DNA of 64,000 nt from Paenibacillus sp. JNUCC32. GTDB lineage: Bacteria > Bacillota > Bacilli > Paenibacillales > Paenibacillaceae. The stretch covers positions 2,542,001-2,606,000 of the forward strand of contig NZ_CP062260.1 in assembly GCF_014863545.1 (NCBI RefSeq), read 5' to 3'. A model generated the notes under the pieces. It had not been told where the DNA came from. It did no database searches and was given only the letters and a program-made list of their open reading frames with translations. Below, piece after piece: positions 60,795 through 64,000 of the stretch; position 1 is the stretch's first letter, and every line of letters starts with the position of its first letter. A program made the translations under genes and the position numbers.

Positions 60795-60848
60795 TGATAT
60801 CCATGCTGCTTAGATATCATTATAGATTCCGCCCGAAAGCGCTATCAA
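60795..60848 (-). promoter_or_regulatory. Promoter with cre-like site and operator-like dyad before the binding-protein gene
   Basis: Leftward: TTGATA (60848-60843), 18 bp, TATAAT (60824-60819). TGATAGCGCTTTCG, starting in the -35 hexamer, fits the CcpA cre consensus with two mismatches and would let CcpA repress. TGATATC (60819-60813 leftward) and GATATCA (60801-60795) form an 11-nt-spaced dyad over the transcription start, another regulator site. Confidence 0.6.
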
Positions 60849-60883
60849 TTTTAAGTTTTTTACATCCCTTTCACTTTTTTTAC

Positions 60884-62227
60884 TTATTGGGTATTTCGGT
60901 ATTCCTGCGGGGTTACGCCCATCTTTTTCTTGAAAAACGTCGTGAAATACGACGGGGATTCGAATCCGAGCCGCACGGCAATCTCTTGTAATTTCATGTT
61001 CGTATGCTGCATCAGATGAAGCGCCCCCTCCAGCTTTTTCGCCTGAATATACTCCAGCAGGTTTTGACCCGTCAGCTGCTTGTAGTAGCGCGAAAGATAG
61101 GAAGGGTTAAAATGCACTTCCTCCGCTATGGCGGTCAAGGAGACGTCCCCGGACATATGCTCCAGTATGTACCTGTGGATCCGGTCGATCACATCCAATT
61201 TCATGTCATCCTGCCTCAACGGGCTATTCCCATGTATCATCTCTTCGTGTTCCTTGGCCTTTCCGATATCGGCAACGACCATCTGTTGTCCCAGCGCCGC
61301 CCTGCTGTGCAGCATGGTCCGCAAAGCATGAAGCTGTTCTCCTACCGTTTCCCATTGATGCAGAAGATTGCCCGATATCCCGAAAGAAACCTGAACGCCA
61401 AGCAGCTCTTCGCACTCATTTTGCACCTGCTCCAGGATGCCCCTCATATACGACATCATGCCCTGCCAATGAAGCACACCCTCCGGCTCAAACCTCCGAT
61501 AACGGTCCAGAAGCTCCTCGCCCGGCTGCAGCAGCCATACCAGCAAGTCTTCATCTAGTACGGCATGCTCACAGGAAAACGAGCTGGGCAAGTCGTGGAT
61601 AAACATCATCTGAACGGCTTGCACGGCATTCTTCGTCTTGGCCTCCGGGGCTATCCCGATCCTTCCAACGAGAAGGAATGCCGGCCGATCTGCGTCGATA
61701 CCGAACCCCACCTCTTCATAACGGGGCTGCGACAATAGGGAACTCAAGGCTTCTCCTTTCAATACCTTTAGTATGAGTTCGCGCTTGAGCAAAGGCTCGG
61801 CCATTTGAAAATGCACCTTTGCCTTTTCTGCCTGGATTCTGCGTCGGTTCTCTTCATCCAGCCTGGAGGAAGCCTCTTGGACAGCCTGAAAGATCGGATC
61901 GATGCCTTCGGTTTTCAGGATGTAGTTATCCACGTTCTTGCGCAGGGCTTCGTGCACATATTCAAACTCGCTGTAACCGGTGAGAAAAATGATTCGGCAG
62001 TGCGGCCAATAGTACGCAATTTCGTCAATCAGCTGAAGCCCGTTCTTCTGGGGCATTCGTATATCGCTGACCAGGATGTCCAGCTTCACTCTCATGGCGA
62101 TCTCCACCGCTTCCTTGGCGGAATAGGCTTTCCATACATCCAGGTCGAATTGCGTTTGCTCCTGAAAAAGCTGAACCAAGCCGTTCACGATGACGGGCTC
62201 GTCGTCCACGATCAACAGTCTGTACAT
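60884..62227 (-). CDS. Response regulator, YesN-like with AraC output domain
   Basis: 447 residues: receiver domain with phosphorylatable D55 (ILVSDIRMPQKNG), acidic pair D8/D9, Lys near 107 (NYILKTEG); a middle region; and an AraC DNA-binding domain at the C-terminus (IAEEVHFNPSYLSRYYKQLT; IAVRLGFESPSYFTTFFKKK). Start ATG overlaps the kinase stop (TGATG) with AGAGGAGG seven bases upstream. It should bind upstream of the importer genes on sugar sensing. The repeat sequence seen before importer 1 is not seen here. Confidence 0.94.
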   Translation of the reverse strand: MYRLLIVDDEPVIVNGLVQLFQEQTQFDLDVWKAYSAKEAVEIAMRVKLDILVSDIRMPQKNGLQLIDEIAYYWPHCRIIFLTGYSEFEYVHEALRKNVDNYILKTEGIDPIFQAVQEASSRLDEENRRRIQAEKAKVHFQMAEPLLKRELILKVLKGEALSSLLSQPRYEEVGFGIDADRPAFLLVGRIGIAPEAKTKNAVQAVQMMFIHDLPSSFSCEHAVLDEDLLVWLLQPGEELLDRYRRFEPEGVLHWQGMMSYMRGILEQVQNECEELLGVQVSFGISGNLLHQWETVGEQLHALRTMLHSRAALGQQMVVADIGKAKEHEEMIHGNSPLRQDDMKLDVIDRIHRYILEHMSGDVSLTAIAEEVHFNPSYLSRYYKQLTGQNLLEYIQAKKLEGALHLMQHTNMKLQEIAVRLGFESPSYFTTFFKKKMGVTPQEYRNTQ

Positions 62228-63975
62228 CACGATGCCTCCTCTGATTCTTGAATCATAATGATCAAATCCACCTTTAAACCGCCATGGACGCTGCGCGAGA
62301 CGGATAATCCGCTGCCGGGCCCATACTTGAGCTGAAGCCGGTTGTTCACGTTGATCAATCCGGTCTGCTCCACATGCTTCGAATCCATGGCAAGCTTGCC
62401 GCGTAATTGCTGCAGCATCTCATTCGTAAGCAAATTCCCGTTGTCCTCCACCGTGATCCGCAGTCTGCCCTCCCGGTAATCAGCGCTAATGTACAGCATG
62501 CCTTCCTCCATGCCATCCTCGAATGCATGCTCGAACGCATTCTCCACGATAGGCTGAATGATAAGTCTCGGTACGGTGATACCTTGGGGAATGTCCGCAA
62601 ATTCCCTATGCTCATATGAAATCCGGTTCGAGAAGCGAATGCCCTGTATGTCGCAGTAATCCAGAGCATGCCTGTATTCCGTATAAAAAGGCACCTCGTC
62701 GGAGCTGCTTCTCGTGATGTACTGATAATAGCTGCCGAGCTTTTGCGAGAGCTCCGCTGCACTATCCGAATCTCCGACCTTGCACATCATATACACATTA
62801 AAAAAGCTGTTATATAAAAAATGCGGGTTAATCTGGGATTGCAGCTGCTTCAGCTGCGAGTGCTGCAGTGCTATTTTTTGCTCATAGTTTTCTTCGATCG
62901 ACTGTTTAAGCTTCAAGGCCATCCGGTTGAAACCGTTAAACACGTAATGAAACTCATCCTTGGTTCTGGACTCGATCAGGATATTCAAATTATCGGTTTC
63001 GATCATATGAAAGGCTTTAACGAGCTTGGACAAAGGCCTGTGGATCATCAGATTGACCGAGAACGAATAGAGCACCATGACAATCACGGCAAGGATAAAC
63101 AGCGTATAGAACCAGGTAATGAATTGGCTTAAGGGGCGTGTGATTTCATTCTGATTCACGTACATGACCAAGGACAGATCCAGCGAGCCGACTTCATTCT
63201 GAATGATAAAATAGTCTACGCCGCCCACTTCCCCCGTCTCCGGCTCACTTCGATCCGGATCCGGCTTGTCCAGGATGTGATTCAAAATCTCTGTTGACTC
63301 ATCGGCCGCAGGCGCCGTCGTCAAGATGGTGCTGCCTTCCCTGCTCCCCAGAAGGACTTCGGATTCCGGATACAGCTTGGCGATTTCGCTTAAGGCCCCG
63401 AGCAGCTTGGGCCGGGAAATCTCGATGTATGACCAGACAGACCCGTTGTTTTCGGTTTCGATCAGAAAGATCCGGTCGCCGCTCCTATAGAATGAAGGCT
63501 TGGGCATGACCGCCATCATGGACGATATCCGTTCCATTTCCTTGTTCGGGGTATTGGTTACCCCCGTCGTGGTCGAGATCGTTTTCCCGACATCCTTCAC
63601 GTACACGCCGGCACTCACGACGAATTCGCTGGAAACCATCAAGGTTGCCAGCCGATCCCTGACCTGGTCGATGAGCTCCACCTCTTCGTAATCCTCAAGC
63701 ATGCTGCCTCGGAAACTAAGCTTCTGCAGATCCTTGTCATTTAACAGCTGCAGCTGCAGATTCCGAATAAAATACATTTCTTTATCTAGCTGCTTGGAAT
63801 AGAAGGAGGCACCCGCGGCCGCGGAGTTCAAGATAGACTCCTTGGTGACGGACATCCCCTTATAATTCAACCAAATATTCATCGAGATGAGAGGAAGTAA
63901 CAATACGATAAATACGATGACGATTTTTTGATAAACAAACCATTTCGATGCTTTGCCCGCAGCCTGAAGTTTCAT
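62227..63975 (-). CDS. Sensor histidine kinase, YesM-like
   Basis: 582 residues: a membrane helix near 18-38 (IVIVFIVLLLPLISM), an extracytoplasmic sensor domain, a second helix near 290-310, HAMP, the His-kinase domain with QSQINPHFLYNSFF (phospho-acceptor His) and the ATPase N-box IVENAFEHAFEDG with VEDNG. It resembles YesM and CssS-like HPK of the 5-TM-lacking class. ATG at 63975 is chosen because GGGGGA precedes it; the gene is thus complete, although its promoter lies past the window. Sensor ligand unknown. Confidence 0.94.
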   Translation of the reverse strand: MKLQAAGKASKWFVYQKIVIVFIVLLLPLISMNIWLNYKGMSVTKESILNSAAAGASFYSKQLDKEMYFIRNLQLQLLNDKDLQKLSFRGSMLEDYEEVELIDQVRDRLATLMVSSEFVVSAGVYVKDVGKTISTTTGVTNTPNKEMERISSMMAVMPKPSFYRSGDRIFLIETENNGSVWSYIEISRPKLLGALSEIAKLYPESEVLLGSREGSTILTTAPAADESTEILNHILDKPDPDRSEPETGEVGGVDYFIIQNEVGSLDLSLVMYVNQNEITRPLSQFITWFYTLFILAVIVMVLYSFSVNLMIHRPLSKLVKAFHMIETDNLNILIESRTKDEFHYVFNGFNRMALKLKQSIEENYEQKIALQHSQLKQLQSQINPHFLYNSFFNVYMMCKVGDSDSAAELSQKLGSYYQYITRSSSDEVPFYTEYRHALDYCDIQGIRFSNRISYEHREFADIPQGITVPRLIIQPIVENAFEHAFEDGMEEGMLYISADYREGRLRITVEDNGNLLTNEMLQQLRGKLAMDSKHVEQTGLINVNNRLQLKYGPGSGLSVSRSVHGGLKVDLIIMIQESEEAS

Positions 63976-64000
63976 GCTTTTCCCCCAATCCGTTATCACT

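Noticed and set aside
1..64000. CRISPR arrays, insertion sequences, tRNA or rRNA genes, riboswitch-like conserved elements
   Set aside because: None found by reading; the only tandem direct repeat is at 15558-15651 with no spacer structure of CRISPR type.

Overview
The window looks like chromosome from a Paenibacillus-type member of the Bacillota. The signs are strong AGGAGG-type ribosome sites with many TTG and GTG starts, hairpin-plus-T-run terminators, SLH domains, YesM/YesN-like and Cache-AraC regulators that each sit beside an LplA/B/C-type sugar importer, and a mosaic of small regulator-target pairs. This is inference from gene content; there is no rRNA or other marker gene. I see no CRISPR array, transposon, phage, rRNA or tRNA.

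Layout. (1) 1-1770: a PadR regulator (cut by the left edge) divergent from a CYP109-like P450, with a 19-bp inverted repeat between them. (2) 1846-21368: a carbohydrate locus. A leftward operon encodes two ABC permeases, a sugar-binding lipoprotein, a secreted right-handed beta-helix protein with duplicated C-terminal modules, a tandem RhaM-like protein, a 1406-residue GH2 enzyme and a GH88 unsaturated glucuronyl hydrolase. Upstream lie a membrane AraC sensor, a cupin-AraC regulator and a divergent GHL6-type glycosidase. A three-unit 31/32-bp direct repeat sits in the operon promoter region. (3) 21662-38687: small transcription units. They encode two serine hydrolases (one with SLH domains), MerR with a 19-bp-spacer promoter, an alpha/beta hydrolase, an APH-like kinase, a DUF4097 protein, a ZIP transporter, an HxlR/quinone-reductase pair, a BM3-like P450-reductase fusion, TetR plus GNAT, DUF2798, a DAO-type oxidase and a VOC protein. 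(4) 38918-42642: an ECF sigma factor, its DUF4179-type membrane anti-sigma factor, and two secreted proteins that copy the anti-sigma ectodomain. (5) 42738-46790: an MFS drug exporter, an esterase-like hydrolase and TetR. (6) 46976-48790: an Lsa-like ABC-F protein preceded by a 42-codon reading frame and an intrinsic terminator, which together look like an attenuator. (7) 48964-55572: MscL, OsmC, polysaccharide deacetylase, DinB, a three-gene type III polyketide synthase cluster and an unrecognised protein. (8) 55843-63975: a second sugar uptake operon (YesM/YesN two-component system, binding protein, two permeases, Gfo/Idh/MocA dehydrogenase) with a cre-like site in the internal promoter.

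How the parts work together. Both carbohydrate systems couple a membrane sensor to an importer and to intracellular sugar-processing enzymes, which is the usual Paenibacillus design for oligosaccharide use. GH88, GH2 and RhaM-like genes in one operon suggest an acidic, possibly rhamnose-containing glycan, but the substrate cannot be fixed from sequence. The most unusual items are the sigma-factor operon with two soluble ectodomain copies, the ABC-F leader, the repeat array before the first importer and the type III PKS cluster.
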